Below are positions 35,279-43,853 of a DNA stretch of 64,000 bases, in pieces. Positions within the stretch are counted from its first letter, which is position 1; every line of letters starts with the position of its first letter. The stretch comes from Nodosilinea sp. E11 (GTDB lineage: Bacteria; Cyanobacteriota; Cyanobacteriia; Phormidesmidales; Phormidesmidaceae): positions 2,350,001 to 2,414,000 of the forward strand of contig NZ_CP136520.1 in assembly GCF_032813545.1 (NCBI RefSeq), in the 5' to 3' direction. Under the pieces are notes generated by a model. The model worked only from the letters and a program-made list of their open reading frames with translations, ran no database searches and was not told where the DNA came from. The translations under genes and the position numbers were made by a program.

Positions 35279-36115
35279 CTAGTTTTCGTGGGTCATGGCG
35301 CTGGAGTGCCAGTTTTTAAGCAACAAGTTCGACAGCCCCGAGAGGGCAGCAAAGATGGCGATGCCCGAGATGGTGATCAGCAGCAGAGCAGCGAACATTC
35401 GAGGAATTTGCAGGTTGTAGCCCGCCATTAAGATCTGGTAGGCCAGGCCCGACTGGGCACCGCCGGTACCGGCGACAAACTCGGCCACCACCGCGCCGAT
35501 CAGCGCCAGACCGCCGCTAATGCGCAGCCCCGCCAGAAAGTAGGGCAGACTGGTGGGCAGGCGCAGGTGCCACAGGGTTTGCCAGCGGCTGGCTTTGTTC
35601 AGCTTAAACAGGTTCACCAGCGCGGGGTCGGTGCTGTTGAGGCCCAGCACTGTGTTCGACACAATGGGAAAGAAAGCGACAATCCAGGCGCAAACCACTA
35701 GGGCAGCAAAGGTGTTGCTCTTCAGCCAGATGATGATCAGCGGCGCAACGGCCACAATCGGCGTGGTTTGCAGCAGCACCGCGTAGGGAAAGAAACTGCG
35801 CTCGATCCACTTGCTCTGGGCAAACAGAATGGCGACCAGCAGCCCGGAGGCAGTGGCGGCAGCCAGCGCGGTGAAGGCGATCTTCAGGGTAATGAACCAG
35901 GAGGGCAACAGCGTCGGCCAGTCTCTCGCTAGGGTTTGCAGAATCAGAATGGGGCCGGGCAGTAGGTAGGAGGGCGTGTTGGTGATGCGGACGGCCAGTT
36001 CCCAGGCGGTGAGCAAGACCAGGCCAACCATCACCGGGGCCAGCACGTCAGGGGAGAGCAGCGATCGCACCCACCGAGGCCGGGCTTTGGGTTGTTCGAG
36101 GGTGGAAGAAAGCAT
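35279..36115 (-). CDS. ABC transporter permease (SsuC/TauC/nitrate type)
   Basis: About 278 residues from ATG 36115 (MLSSTLEQPKARPRW); the open frame continuing to 36403 overlaps the ATPase gene and is rejected. Six hydrophobic segments; the binding-protein-dependent permease signature, ALIGAVVAEFVAGTGGAQSGLA, is near residue 200. Forms a channel with the ATPase at 36276 and receives substrate from the binding protein at 37142. Confidence 0.92.
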   Translation of the reverse strand: MLSSTLEQPKARPRWVRSLLSPDVLAPVMVGLVLLTAWELAVRITNTPSYLLPGPILILQTLARDWPTLLPSWFITLKIAFTALAAATASGLLVAILFAQSKWIERSFFPYAVLLQTTPIVAVAPLIIIWLKSNTFAALVVCAWIVAFFPIVSNTVLGLNSTDPALVNLFKLNKASRWQTLWHLRLPTSLPYFLAGLRISGGLALIGAVVAEFVAGTGGAQSGLAYQILMAGYNLQIPRMFAALLLITISGIAIFAALSGLSNLLLKNWHSSAMTHEN

Positions 36116-36170
36116 AGAAGTCGTGATTGTGGATGGTTGGCTCACGGAATGTGCGGTTTTCTGCTCCCTT

Positions 36171-36262
36171 CTCCCTAAGGGTGATGGGTTGGGGGTGAGG
36201 GGAGCAGGGGGAATGGTGGGCAGTGCCCATCCTACGAGGGATGTTTTTTTGGCTCCCCTTAG
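36171..36262. repeat. short G-rich dispersed repeat in ABC operon
   Basis: GGGTGATGGGTTGGGGGTGAGG with GGTGGGCAGTGCCCATCC close by (36212 onward), the latter a member of the GGTGGGCA palindrome family. The repeat lies between the ATPase and permease genes; a similar CCCCCAACCC stretch is at 49260. Confidence 0.5.
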
Positions 36263-36275
36263 GGGTGAGGGCCGT

Positions 36276-37043
36276 TTACAGCGCCAGCGCCAGCGGTTCG
36301 CCCATGGCATCCGCCAGGCTGTGAGACACCTCGCGGCAGTAGCGGTTGAACTGGGCCGAGGTGCGGTAGTCGGGTTCGCGGGGGTGGGGGCTGTCGATCG
36401 CAATATCGGTCACCACGCGCCCTGGCTTTGAGGCCATCACCACTACCCGGTGGGCCAGGTACACCGCTTCGTAAATGCTGTGGGTGACAAACAAAATCGT
36501 TAGGTTGCGCTGATGCTGAAGCTGGAGCAGGTCTTGGTTGAGCTTGCCGCGAGTCATTTCATCGAGGGCACCAAAGGGTTCATCCATCAACAGCACGTTG
36601 GGGCGGGTGACTAGGGCACGGGCGATCGAGACCCGCATTTTCATGCCGCCAGAGAGTTCGCGGGGGTAGACTCGCTCAAACCCCTGAAGACCAACCTGGG
36701 CGATCGCATCTGATACCAGCTCCAGGGCCTGCCGCTTTGGCACCTTCGCCAGCTTCAGCGGCAGGCGAATATTATCGATTACCGTGGCCCAGGGCATCAG
36801 CGCCGCCTCTTGAAACACGTAGGCCAACCTGTGATCACCGCGCTGCCATGCCATGCGCCCGGTGGTCAACTCACCCAGTTCTGAAATAATCCGTAGCACC
36901 GTACTTTTGCCGCAGCCCGATGGCCCCACCAGACTGGTAATCGTCCCCGGCTCCACCGCCAGGTTGAAGTCTTGCAGGGCCACCGTGCCATTGGCGTAGG
37001 TTTTACCCACCTGCTCAAGGGTGAGAATGGGTTGGGTCTTCAT
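36276..37043 (-). CDS. ABC transporter ATP-binding protein
   Basis: About 255 residues from ATG 37043 (MKTQPILTLEQVGKTYANG; an in-frame ATG at 37076 is an alternative). Walker A GPSGCGKST, signature LSGGMKMRVSIARAL, Walker B VLLMDEPFGALDE, then a switch His in FVTHSIYEAV. This is the SsuB/TauB/NrtD-type subclass. It powers the permease encoded 160 bp downstream. Its stop leaves a gap with a G-rich repeat before the permease. Confidence 0.95.
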   Translation of the reverse strand: MKTQPILTLEQVGKTYANGTVALQDFNLAVEPGTITSLVGPSGCGKSTVLRIISELGELTTGRMAWQRGDHRLAYVFQEAALMPWATVIDNIRLPLKLAKVPKRQALELVSDAIAQVGLQGFERVYPRELSGGMKMRVSIARALVTRPNVLLMDEPFGALDEMTRGKLNQDLLQLQHQRNLTILFVTHSIYEAVYLAHRVVVMASKPGRVVTDIAIDSPHPREPDYRTSAQFNRYCREVSHSLADAMGEPLALAL

Positions 37044-37141
37044 GGCGATCGCATTTGTTGCAGGTAAACCAATCATCGGTTAAACCGTTTCCCTAGGGAG
37101 TCGTTGGTGAACAATTTGTCTGAGGCCGGTGGCGGTCACCC

Positions 37142-38227
37142 CTAGCGTTGATACGCCTCCGGCCCCTTGTTTACAAAGTCTAAAGAAAAGGCCTCTTCGT
37201 AGGGCACCGAAGCCTCAAACGCGCCCAACTCAACCATGGTGTTAAACAGTTCTTCCCAACGCTCTGCGGTCATCGCCCCAATGCCCAGGGTTTCGGCATC
37301 CCCGCTGACGATAATGCCGTATTCGCTCAGCTTTTCGAGCCCAAAGGCGATCTGCTCATCGGTCATCTCGGGGTTGTCCTGCTGAATCAGCGCATTGCCC
37401 GGTGCCGGGTCGTCTAAATAGCTGTACCAGCCCTTGATCGAGGCATCCACAAACCGCTGTACCAGGTCGGGGTTGCTCTCCATCAGCTCGCGACGAGTTT
37501 CAATCGTGGTGGTGTAGTTCGAGTAGCCGTGGTCGGCCATCAGCAGCAGCACTGGTTCAAAGCCACCTTCCCGCTCGATCGCAAAGGGTTCAGACGTGAT
37601 GTAGCCCTGCTGCACTAAGTTTTTGTCAGCCACAAACGGCCCTACATTAAAGGTGTAAACCCCCATCTGCTCATCGATAAGGTCGTACTTAGCCTTGAGA
37701 AACGGCCAAAAAGTCGTGTGGGCCGCAGTCGACATCAAAATCGTCTTGCCCTCAAGATCTTCAAAAGACTCGATCCCAACACCGGGGTGCGCCATCAGCG
37801 CCTGGGGATCTTTTTGGAAGATCGCTGCTACCGTCACCTTGGGCAGCCCCTCACGAATACCGTTGATCGCATCAATGGCATAGCCCATGTTGAAATCGAT
37901 CGCCCCTGCCATCAGCAACTGGTTGCCATTCACTTGGGGGCCACCCATGCGAATAGTCACATCTAGCCCGTGCTCTTCGTAGATGCCGGTGGCAACCGCC
38001 TGATAAAACCCGCCATGCTCAGCCTGGGCAAACCAGCTAGTGCCAAAGGTAACCGCATCTAGCTCCCCCGAGGCCGCAGCCGGAGCGGCATCCGACGAAG
38101 CCGTGTTCTGGGAACCGCCCGCACAGGCCGCCAGCATTCCCGCCCCGGCAGCCAGGGAGCTGTAGCGCAAGAATCGCCGCCGACCAAGAGCTAACTCAGA
38201 GAAACTAGGAGTGCGAAGAAATGTCAT
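37142..38227 (-). CDS. ABC transporter substrate-binding protein (NMT1/THI5-like), Tat lipoprotein
   Basis: About 361 residues from ATG 38227. The signal is unusual: RRRFLRYSSLAAGAG has a twin-arginine motif and LAAC is a lipobox, so a Tat-exported lipoprotein is likely. The mature part resembles NMT1/THI5-like periplasmic binders (FGTSWFAQAEHGGFYQAVATG, VTIRMGGPQVNGNQLLMAGAIDF-like). Such proteins bind taurine, nitrate, pyrimidines or aromatics; the ligand cannot be read from the sequence. First gene of the ABC/Rieske operon. Confidence 0.88.
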   Translation of the reverse strand: MTFLRTPSFSELALGRRRFLRYSSLAAGAGMLAACAGGSQNTASSDAAPAAASGELDAVTFGTSWFAQAEHGGFYQAVATGIYEEHGLDVTIRMGGPQVNGNQLLMAGAIDFNMGYAIDAINGIREGLPKVTVAAIFQKDPQALMAHPGVGIESFEDLEGKTILMSTAAHTTFWPFLKAKYDLIDEQMGVYTFNVGPFVADKNLVQQGYITSEPFAIEREGGFEPVLLLMADHGYSNYTTTIETRRELMESNPDLVQRFVDASIKGWYSYLDDPAPGNALIQQDNPEMTDEQIAFGLEKLSEYGIIVSGDAETLGIGAMTAERWEELFNTMVELGAFEASVPYEEAFSLDFVNKGPEAYQR

Positions 38228-38332
38228 AGCTAAAAAGTCACGCAGATAAGAACAGCAAAGCACTCGAACTCAACCAAAACCAATCCCTATTTCCCAAAAA
38301 TCCTCAATGCCTGGTTTTCAGAACTGGGAGGG

Positions 38333-38412
38333 TTGCATATACTAAACTCACAACGCTGAATACTTTCTTGAATGCAGCGTTGTATACAAGAGAAACTAAA
38401 GGTTGTATACAG
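38333..38412. promoter_or_regulatory. GntR-type palindromic operator cluster
   Basis: TTGTATACAA (38380-38389) is a perfect palindrome and TTGTATACAG (38403-38412) is a near-copy 23 bp away; TTGCATATAC at 38333 is a weaker third. A further inverted pair ACAACGCT (38350-38357) / AGCGTTGT (38376-38383) overlaps the first. FadR-family GntR proteins bind TnGTnnnACnA-type palindromes, and the regulator gene is 57 bp away. The intergenic space between divergent genes is the expected place. Confidence 0.65.
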
Positions 38413-38468
38413 CAACTTCCGTATCACTAGATACCGTTGCTTGCTCTTCTTGACATGGGAGTGTCCCG

Positions 38469-39188
38469 ATGGTCAAAGCAGGTTCTCAGGTTCCCCAGGC
38501 TCAGGCGGCCAACCCGAGCCCTAAACAGTCCGGTAGCCACGTCGATCGCATCTACGACCAGCTCAAGCAGATGGCGATGACCTACAAGTTTCGCCCCGGC
38601 GAACCGCTCAACGAGGTAGAACTGGCCGCCTCCTTTGGCGTCAGCCGCACCCCCCTGCGCGAAGTGCTGAATCGTCTGGTGGCTGAGGGGCTGCTCGACT
38701 TTGTGCCCCGCAAGGGTTTCTCCTGCAAACCACTCGATACCAAACGCGTGTTTGACCTCTACGAAGTGCGCTGCGGCTTAGAGATGATGAGCGCCAAGCT
38801 GGCCACCCAACGCGCCAGCGACGACGAAATCGACGCCCTAATTGAGTTTTGGAAAGCCGCCACCGAAAAATTCTGTACGCTTACCCCTGTAGACTGTGCC
38901 CGCTGCGACGAAACCTTCCATGAACGGCTGGCGGAGCTATCGCAAAACAGCGAGCTGCTGCACATGCTGCAAAACGTCAACGCCCGCGCCCACTACCTGC
39001 GACTGATCTCCATGGAGCAAGAGCCCTACCGCCGCAATACCTGCGCCGAGCACCAGCTGATTCTCCAAGCCATCCAAGACCGCAATGTGGAGGGGGCGGT
39101 GAACTGCATGGCCGCCCACGTCAGCCTGCGCCAGGAGCAGCTGGTGGAAGTGATCAAAGAAGGTGTAGCACGGATTTATATGAGTTGA
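38469..39188 (+). CDS. FadR-subfamily GntR transcriptional regulator
   Basis: A 239-residue regulator. Residues 25-90 form the winged helix: QLKQMAMTYKFRPGEPLNE, then VSRTPLREVLNRLVAEGLLDF. The C-terminal FCD domain (about 100-235) has the metal-binding type His residues (DETFHERLAELS, HQLILQAIQDRN, MAAHVSLRQ). FCD domains bind organic acids or metals. It is divergent from the transporter and most likely controls it and its own gene through the adjacent palindromes. Confidence 0.92.
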   Translation: MVKAGSQVPQAQAANPSPKQSGSHVDRIYDQLKQMAMTYKFRPGEPLNEVELAASFGVSRTPLREVLNRLVAEGLLDFVPRKGFSCKPLDTKRVFDLYEVRCGLEMMSAKLATQRASDDEIDALIEFWKAATEKFCTLTPVDCARCDETFHERLAELSQNSELLHMLQNVNARAHYLRLISMEQEPYRRNTCAEHQLILQAIQDRNVEGAVNCMAAHVSLRQEQLVEVIKEGVARIYMS

Positions 39189-40047
39189 TACTTCAGTCAA
39201 TTGATAAATGACCCAGACGGTCAAAGTAGCGCCTGAAACCTAATACCTTCGATAGCTGGCGTTGCTATAGCGGTTCTCGATTGAGTAAGGTACCCAATTG
39301 ATGAGTCCTAGATCCCCCCAGTTCCTGGCTATCTAAGTTTCACTCTGTACCCCCCTTAGTAAGGGGGCAGGGGGGATCTTCGCGATGTACTTCACCCGAG
39401 TGAAATTCGCTATAGATATAGGGATGAATCAAAAATACACCATCTCTTGTAGGAGTAAACGGCCATAAAGCCTTAGTTTGGCTGCGCTACGCTCCCGCCT
39501 CAATTCAGCAACGCAATTGAATTGCTTAAGCACCTCTAAAGCTGCCGTCTCAACAAGAATCTCTTCATCGGGGCTTCAGGTATTTTCTTCACCCCCAGGG
39601 CGATCGCAACTGCTCAGCCAGGTTGACTTTTCTGGGTTATCTATCTAAATGCAGATGGCGGCTCTCGTATCTTTTAGCATTCTGGTACTAGTTTAACGTT
39701 TATTCATATGCTGCGGAGCTCTAGACTCTAAAATGAGTTGCATTGAAATTTGTCAACATAATTAGTCATGTCAATACTATTTGAATCTGTTTTATTTTTG
39801 AAATGCCCATAGAAGTTCGAATTGATTCATGCCATAGGGCAGCATTTTGCCTGCGCAGATAAGTCGTCTAACCCAAACATTTTCATGATTCATGCAAAAT
39901 TTATATATGCATGTGTTTTCAGGTGCCGAAAAACCATGCAATTGCCATTTAACCTACGTTCTGAAATAGAGAATCTTCACATCGTCAGCCTTATACCTTG
40001 AACGCTTAATGCGTTGCTTTTTCACAGTAATTTTCACTTGAAGTTTA
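39189..40047. other. 859-bp intergenic region, AT-rich on the right
   Basis: No gene found. A dispersed repeat with GGATCCCCCC-like and CCCCCTTAGTAAGGGGG (about 39305-39385) forms a hairpin with GGGGGATC. From about 39680 on the base composition becomes AT-rich, unlike the surroundings, and this continues through the next gene. It probably marks the edge of transferred DNA. Confidence 0.5.
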
Positions 40048-41274
40048 ATGACAATTTTAGAGAAAGAAGAGAAGATGGATTTCCCAAAGCTCATTATTTT
40101 ATCGGTTCTAAACGCTAAGAAGGTTGGATCTTCTGAATCGTCAAAATTTATTCTTACGCAAAAGTTAATAGATGGAACGCTTGAATATCAAAAGCATTGG
40201 CCTGGCCAGGTAGTATTGCTGGCAGAGGAAGATGCTAGCCTGAGTAATAACCTTGACAATATACTGGTTGACGTCAATAAGCTGCCTTTCCAAGTAGACA
40301 TCATTGATTTCAAGAGGGTACAGGAGAGCCAAGCATTTCAGACTGCATCTGTAGTGCTCGCTAGTAGCGATGATTTTAGGCAAAATCACATCAGCGCGAT
40401 TTGTGAACAGTTAAATATTCCTTGTGTTTATGTTACCGAATATAGCCTAAAAACCAGAATTCAAATCATTAATGCAACCACCAAAAATCCTGCAATTAGG
40501 CTAAGAAGATACTTTTGGCAGATGTCTCAGGAAGCAAAGCAGAGAAAGGCGATCGAACAAGCAGATGCCATCCAGTGTAATGGTGTCCCGACCTATGAGG
40601 CCTATCGTGAAATAAACCCGAATTCAATGCTTTATTTCGATAGCCGAGTAGCGAAGAATATGTTAGTTAATGAGGCTGAAATGGCCAAAAGAATTTCTCA
40701 CTGCCTTGATGGCTCTCCTCTACGACTGCTTTTTTCTGGACGCCTCACCAAAATTAAAGGTGCAGATCATCTCATCCCAATAGCGGAGGAACTGAGAAGA
40801 CTAGGCGTTGAATTTGAGATGTTTATCTGTGGTGATGGCGATCTGCGAAAATCCATACAGATGGAGATCGCACGAACTGGGCTATCTGACTCAGTCAAAA
40901 TGCTGGGAGTGTTAAAATTCAAAGATGAACTCATTCCTTTCATAAAGAAGAATATCGATCTATTTGTGTGCTGCCATCGTCAAGGGGATCCCTCTTGTAC
41001 TTATATGGAGACAGTGAGTTGCGGTGTGCCAATTGTTGGCTATGCCAATGAAGCCTTTGAAGGGTTTATGCAACACTCTAAAGCAGGTTGGGCTGTTAAG
41101 ATGAATCATATCAATTCGATGGCAAAAAAGATTTTAGAACTAAGCACCAATCGCAAAGCGATAGCAGATGAGTCATATAAATCTCTAAACTTTGTAAAAT
41201 CTCACACTTTTGAAAAAACCTTTGAAAGAAGAATCAATCACATCAAGCAAGCTGCATCTATTCAAGATTTTTAA
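40048..41274 (+). CDS. GT4-family glycosyltransferase, foreign-looking
   Basis: A 408-residue GT-B fold glycosyltransferase. The N-terminal Rossmann half is divergent. The C-terminal half shows LRLLFSGRLTKIKGADHLIP, FICGDGDLRKSIQ, VKMLGVLKFKDELIPF and GDPSCTYMETVSCGVPIVGY (the EX7E donor-binding block in modified form). It would transfer a sugar from a nucleotide donor, perhaps to surface polysaccharide. AT-rich codons (AAA, ATT, GAT) differ from its neighbours. No other polysaccharide genes adjoin it. An ATG at 40075 is an alternative start. Confidence 0.85.
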   Translation: MTILEKEEKMDFPKLIILSVLNAKKVGSSESSKFILTQKLIDGTLEYQKHWPGQVVLLAEEDASLSNNLDNILVDVNKLPFQVDIIDFKRVQESQAFQTASVVLASSDDFRQNHISAICEQLNIPCVYVTEYSLKTRIQIINATTKNPAIRLRRYFWQMSQEAKQRKAIEQADAIQCNGVPTYEAYREINPNSMLYFDSRVAKNMLVNEAEMAKRISHCLDGSPLRLLFSGRLTKIKGADHLIPIAEELRRLGVEFEMFICGDGDLRKSIQMEIARTGLSDSVKMLGVLKFKDELIPFIKKNIDLFVCCHRQGDPSCTYMETVSCGVPIVGYANEAFEGFMQHSKAGWAVKMNHINSMAKKILELSTNRKAIADESYKSLNFVKSHTFEKTFERRINHIKQAASIQDF

Positions 41275-41277
41275 GGC

Positions 41278-41386
41278 AATTATAGCTGTAGCCAGTCTGG
41301 TTAATACATTTTCTCTAAAATGTTTGAACGTTTGAACGTTTTTAAGGTATCTGGATGTCCCAACCCAAGTGGCTATAGCTATAACT
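41278..41386. repeat. MITE-like element, about 109 bp
   Basis: Left end AATTATAGCTGTAGCCAGT (41278-41296) and right end AGTGGCTATAGCTATAACT (41368-41386) are imperfect inverted repeats (16 of 19). Its centre has tandem TTTGAACG. The left end is shared with the solo copy at 10746. Confidence 0.65.
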
Positions 41387-41484
41387 TGTCTCAGCCATAC
41401 TATTTTGTCGATGCATGAGTGATCAATGCATGAGATATAGCCATAGCCAACATTATTAGGACGTTTGCCTCGCAACGATCCTTG

Positions 41485-41554
41485 GCTGTCATTCCCGTTT
41501 CCGTAGGAATCCATTCGAGAGGCGTCATTCCTGCCTACGCGGGAATGACGCCTC
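41485..41554. repeat. REPIN-like hairpin unit, rearranged copy
   Basis: GAGGCGTCATTCC (41519-41531) pairs exactly with GGAATGACGCCTC (41542-41554), preceded by CTGTCATTCCCGTTTCCGT and AGGAATCCA. Shares CATTCCC/GGGAATGAC blocks with copies at 7493 and 41602. Confidence 0.6.
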
Positions 41555-41601
41555 TGCTCTAATATGAGGTCCGATTAATTAACCAACAGAAAACGGTTTA
41601 C

Positions 41602-41679
41602 CTGTCATTCCCGCCTTTGCGGGAATCCACCCTAGAGTAACCTATCCACAATGGATTCCCACTTTCGTGGGAATGACAG
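41602..41679. repeat. REPIN-like double hairpin, copy 3
   Basis: CTGTCATTCCCGCCTTTGCG then GGAATCCA, spacer, TGGATTCCCACTTTCGTGGG then AATGACAG. Two hairpins in inverted arrangement, 78 bp in total. Best match is the unit at 7493-7568. Confidence 0.75.
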
Positions 41680-41908
41680 ATGAGGAGCATTTAAACAGAC
41701 CTGGTACAAGCTGAGTAGCTACAGCTATACAGCTTATATCAGGTGTATTCTTTAGCGAAAAAGTTTGAATTTATCGTTGGTTTTACCCACGAGGGAACCA
41801 CTGCTGGCAAACGCTAATCACTGGCACGAGGTTATCAGCAATCGGTAAATAGTTCAGTGATTTACCAATAGCCGAGGTATTCTTGACCCTCTCATCCTTG
41901 GAGTGCGT

Positions 41909-43462
41909 TTATATTTGTTCGTTGGCAAGCTGAAACTGGAGGGCCGCGATCGCATCATATTCCCGCTCAAATATCACCGTTAGGTGCTCGAACACTGGCA
42001 AAATTTTCTGGTAAGCCCGCACATTTTCTGCGATCGGTTGGTGACGATAGGTTTCGCCAATCATCGTGGTCACCGCCTCCAAAGACGGCACTCGGCCCAG
42101 GGCATAGAGGCCCAGCACGGCTGCCCCCAGGCAGGAGCTTTCGTAGTGCTCAGGAATCGTCACCTCGCGGTTAAAGATATCGGCCATCATTTGCCGCCAC
42201 AGGGGCGACTCGGCAAAGCCGCCCGTCGCTTGAACTAGCGTTGCAGGGCCAGCAAAATCTTCCAGCGCCTTCAGCACCAGGTAGAGGTTGTAGACAATAC
42301 CCTCCAGCACCGATCGCACCAGGTGCGACTTGGTATGTTTGACGCTGAGGCCAAACACCGAGGCGCGGGCGTTGGCATTCCACAGGGGCGATCGCTCGCC
42401 CATCAGGTAGGGGTGAAACAGCAGCCCCTCTGAACCAGCAGGCACCGCCGCTGCCATCTTGGTCAGCAGGCCGTATACGTCTTGGCCCAGGCGTTTGGCG
42501 GTGGCCACCTCGGCGTCGGCCAGCTGGTCGCGCACCCAGCGCAGAGCAATGCCGCCATTGTTGACCGCGCCGCCGATTACCCAGTGGTGTTCGGTGAGAG
42601 GGTAGCAAAATAGCCGCTCCAAAGGGTCGGTGATGGGGCGATCGACCACGGCCCGCACTGCGCCGCTGGTGCCCACGGTCACGGCTACCAGCCCCGGCGA
42701 AATCGCCCCCACCCCCAGGTTCGACAGCACTCCATCACTAGCCCCGGCAATGATCGGCGTCTCGACCCGCAGGCCCATGGCCTCGGCCATGGCGGGCTTC
42801 AGTCCGGTGAGCACGGCAGTGGTGGGCACCAGTTCTGATAGAGCATCGGGGCTGACTCCGGCGATCGCCAACGCTCCCGAATCCCAATCTAGGGTTTCCA
42901 GATTTAGCAGGCCCATGGCCGTGGCGATGGAATGGTCAACCACATAGCGGCCCAGCAGCCGGTAAAACACATATTCTTTGATTGAAATAAACCGCACCGC
43001 CGCCTGAAACAGCTCGGGCTGCTCGTGGCGCAGCCAGGCCAGCTTGACCAGGGGCGACATCGGGTGAATCGGGGTGCCCGTGCGTCGGTAAACCGCGTGG
43101 CCATCCATGTCGGCTTTGATCCGCTTTTCCCACCCGGCGCTGCGGTTGTCGGCCCAGGTGATGCTGGGTGTTAAGGGCTTACCGGCGGCATCGACCAAAA
43201 TTAGGCTGTGCATGGCCGAACTAAAGCAGAGGCCCAGCACCTGGGCGGGGTTGAGCACGTAGGCTTCCATTAGCCGCTGTACGGTTTTGACCACGGCGGT
43301 AAAGATTTCTTCCGGGTCTTGCTCGGCGGTGGACACGTCGGGTGTGTAGAGCGGGTAGGTGACCAGGGCCTTGCCCACCACCTTGCCCGCCTCGGTAAAC
43401 AGCACCGACTTGGTGCTGGTGGTGCCGATATCGACCCCAATGATGTAATTTTGATCGGCCAT
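41909..43462 (-). CDS. gntK: FGGY-family gluconokinase
   Basis: About 517 residues from ATG 43462 (MADQNYIIGVDIGTTSTKSVLF); the open frame to 43519 is an unlikely extension. FGGY motifs: DIGTTSTKSVLF, ITWADNRSAGW, GASDGVLSNLGVGA and FAESPLWRQMMADIFNREV. FGGY gluconokinases phosphorylate gluconate to 6-phosphogluconate, which enters the oxidative pentose phosphate or Entner-Doudoroff route. The upstream gluconate permease gene supports this substrate. Other FGGY sugars cannot be fully excluded. Confidence 0.85.
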   Translation of the reverse strand: MADQNYIIGVDIGTTSTKSVLFTEAGKVVGKALVTYPLYTPDVSTAEQDPEEIFTAVVKTVQRLMEAYVLNPAQVLGLCFSSAMHSLILVDAAGKPLTPSITWADNRSAGWEKRIKADMDGHAVYRRTGTPIHPMSPLVKLAWLRHEQPELFQAAVRFISIKEYVFYRLLGRYVVDHSIATAMGLLNLETLDWDSGALAIAGVSPDALSELVPTTAVLTGLKPAMAEAMGLRVETPIIAGASDGVLSNLGVGAISPGLVAVTVGTSGAVRAVVDRPITDPLERLFCYPLTEHHWVIGGAVNNGGIALRWVRDQLADAEVATAKRLGQDVYGLLTKMAAAVPAGSEGLLFHPYLMGERSPLWNANARASVFGLSVKHTKSHLVRSVLEGIVYNLYLVLKALEDFAGPATLVQATGGFAESPLWRQMMADIFNREVTIPEHYESSCLGAAVLGLYALGRVPSLEAVTTMIGETYRHQPIAENVRAYQKILPVFEHLTVIFEREYDAIAALQFQLANEQI

Positions 43463-43853
43463 GGTGGTATGTAGAAATAAATGATCAGTCGTGGAAGAGA
43501 TGTCGGGTGCTAGGTGCAAGGGGTTGGGACTCTGCGGGGTAAGTCAACCTGAGTTCGGCACGAGAAAATCCTCTGTAAAAGCAGGCTCGCTGTCCCCTCA
43601 TTCGGAGGGGTAGGGGTGATCCCCTCCGAATGAGGGGCAGGGGTGGGTTAGTCTGTGCCAGTATGGCAACTCACCCGAGCTAGCGACTTGTATCTTGCCG
43701 TAGGTTTAACCCACCTCGCCCTCCGGGCACCCCTCCAGGGAGGGGTTTTGGCCAGCTTTTCCGCTGCATGGGATTTCATCGAACTGAGGTCAAGTCAGCT
43801 AACTGTTCCTGAAGCATCAAACCGTAAACCGTAAACCCTTCCCCAGTAAGCGT
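43463..43853. other. 391-bp intergenic region with 17-bp inverted repeat
   Basis: Between gntK and the permease. CCCCTCATTCGGAGGGG (43594-43610) and CCCCTCCGAATGAGGGG (43621-43637) are exact inverted repeats 10 bp apart. A second hairpin, CCCCTCC/GGAGGGG with TTTT, is at 43730-43749. Tandem AAACCGT units are at 43820-43838. No gene. Confidence 0.5.

Larger units (their letters stand above)
41275..41908. other. 634-bp intergenic region packed with inverted repeats
   Basis: No gene. It contains a MITE-like element (41278-41386), a hairpin unit (41485-41554) and a REPIN-like double hairpin (41602-41679), plus TAGCTACAGCTATA near 41715. Such accumulation of mobile repeats next to an AT-rich foreign gene marks a recombination-tolerant site. 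Confidence 0.6.

Noticed and set aside
36116-36403. N-terminal extension of the ABC permease
   Set aside because: It overlaps the ATPase gene and translates low-complexity, proline- and arginine-rich sequence; the ATG at 36115 fits the family.
43729-43749. Terminator after the gnt intergenic repeat
   Set aside because: The loop would be only two bases and no plus-strand gene ends there; it looks like part of a dispersed repeat.
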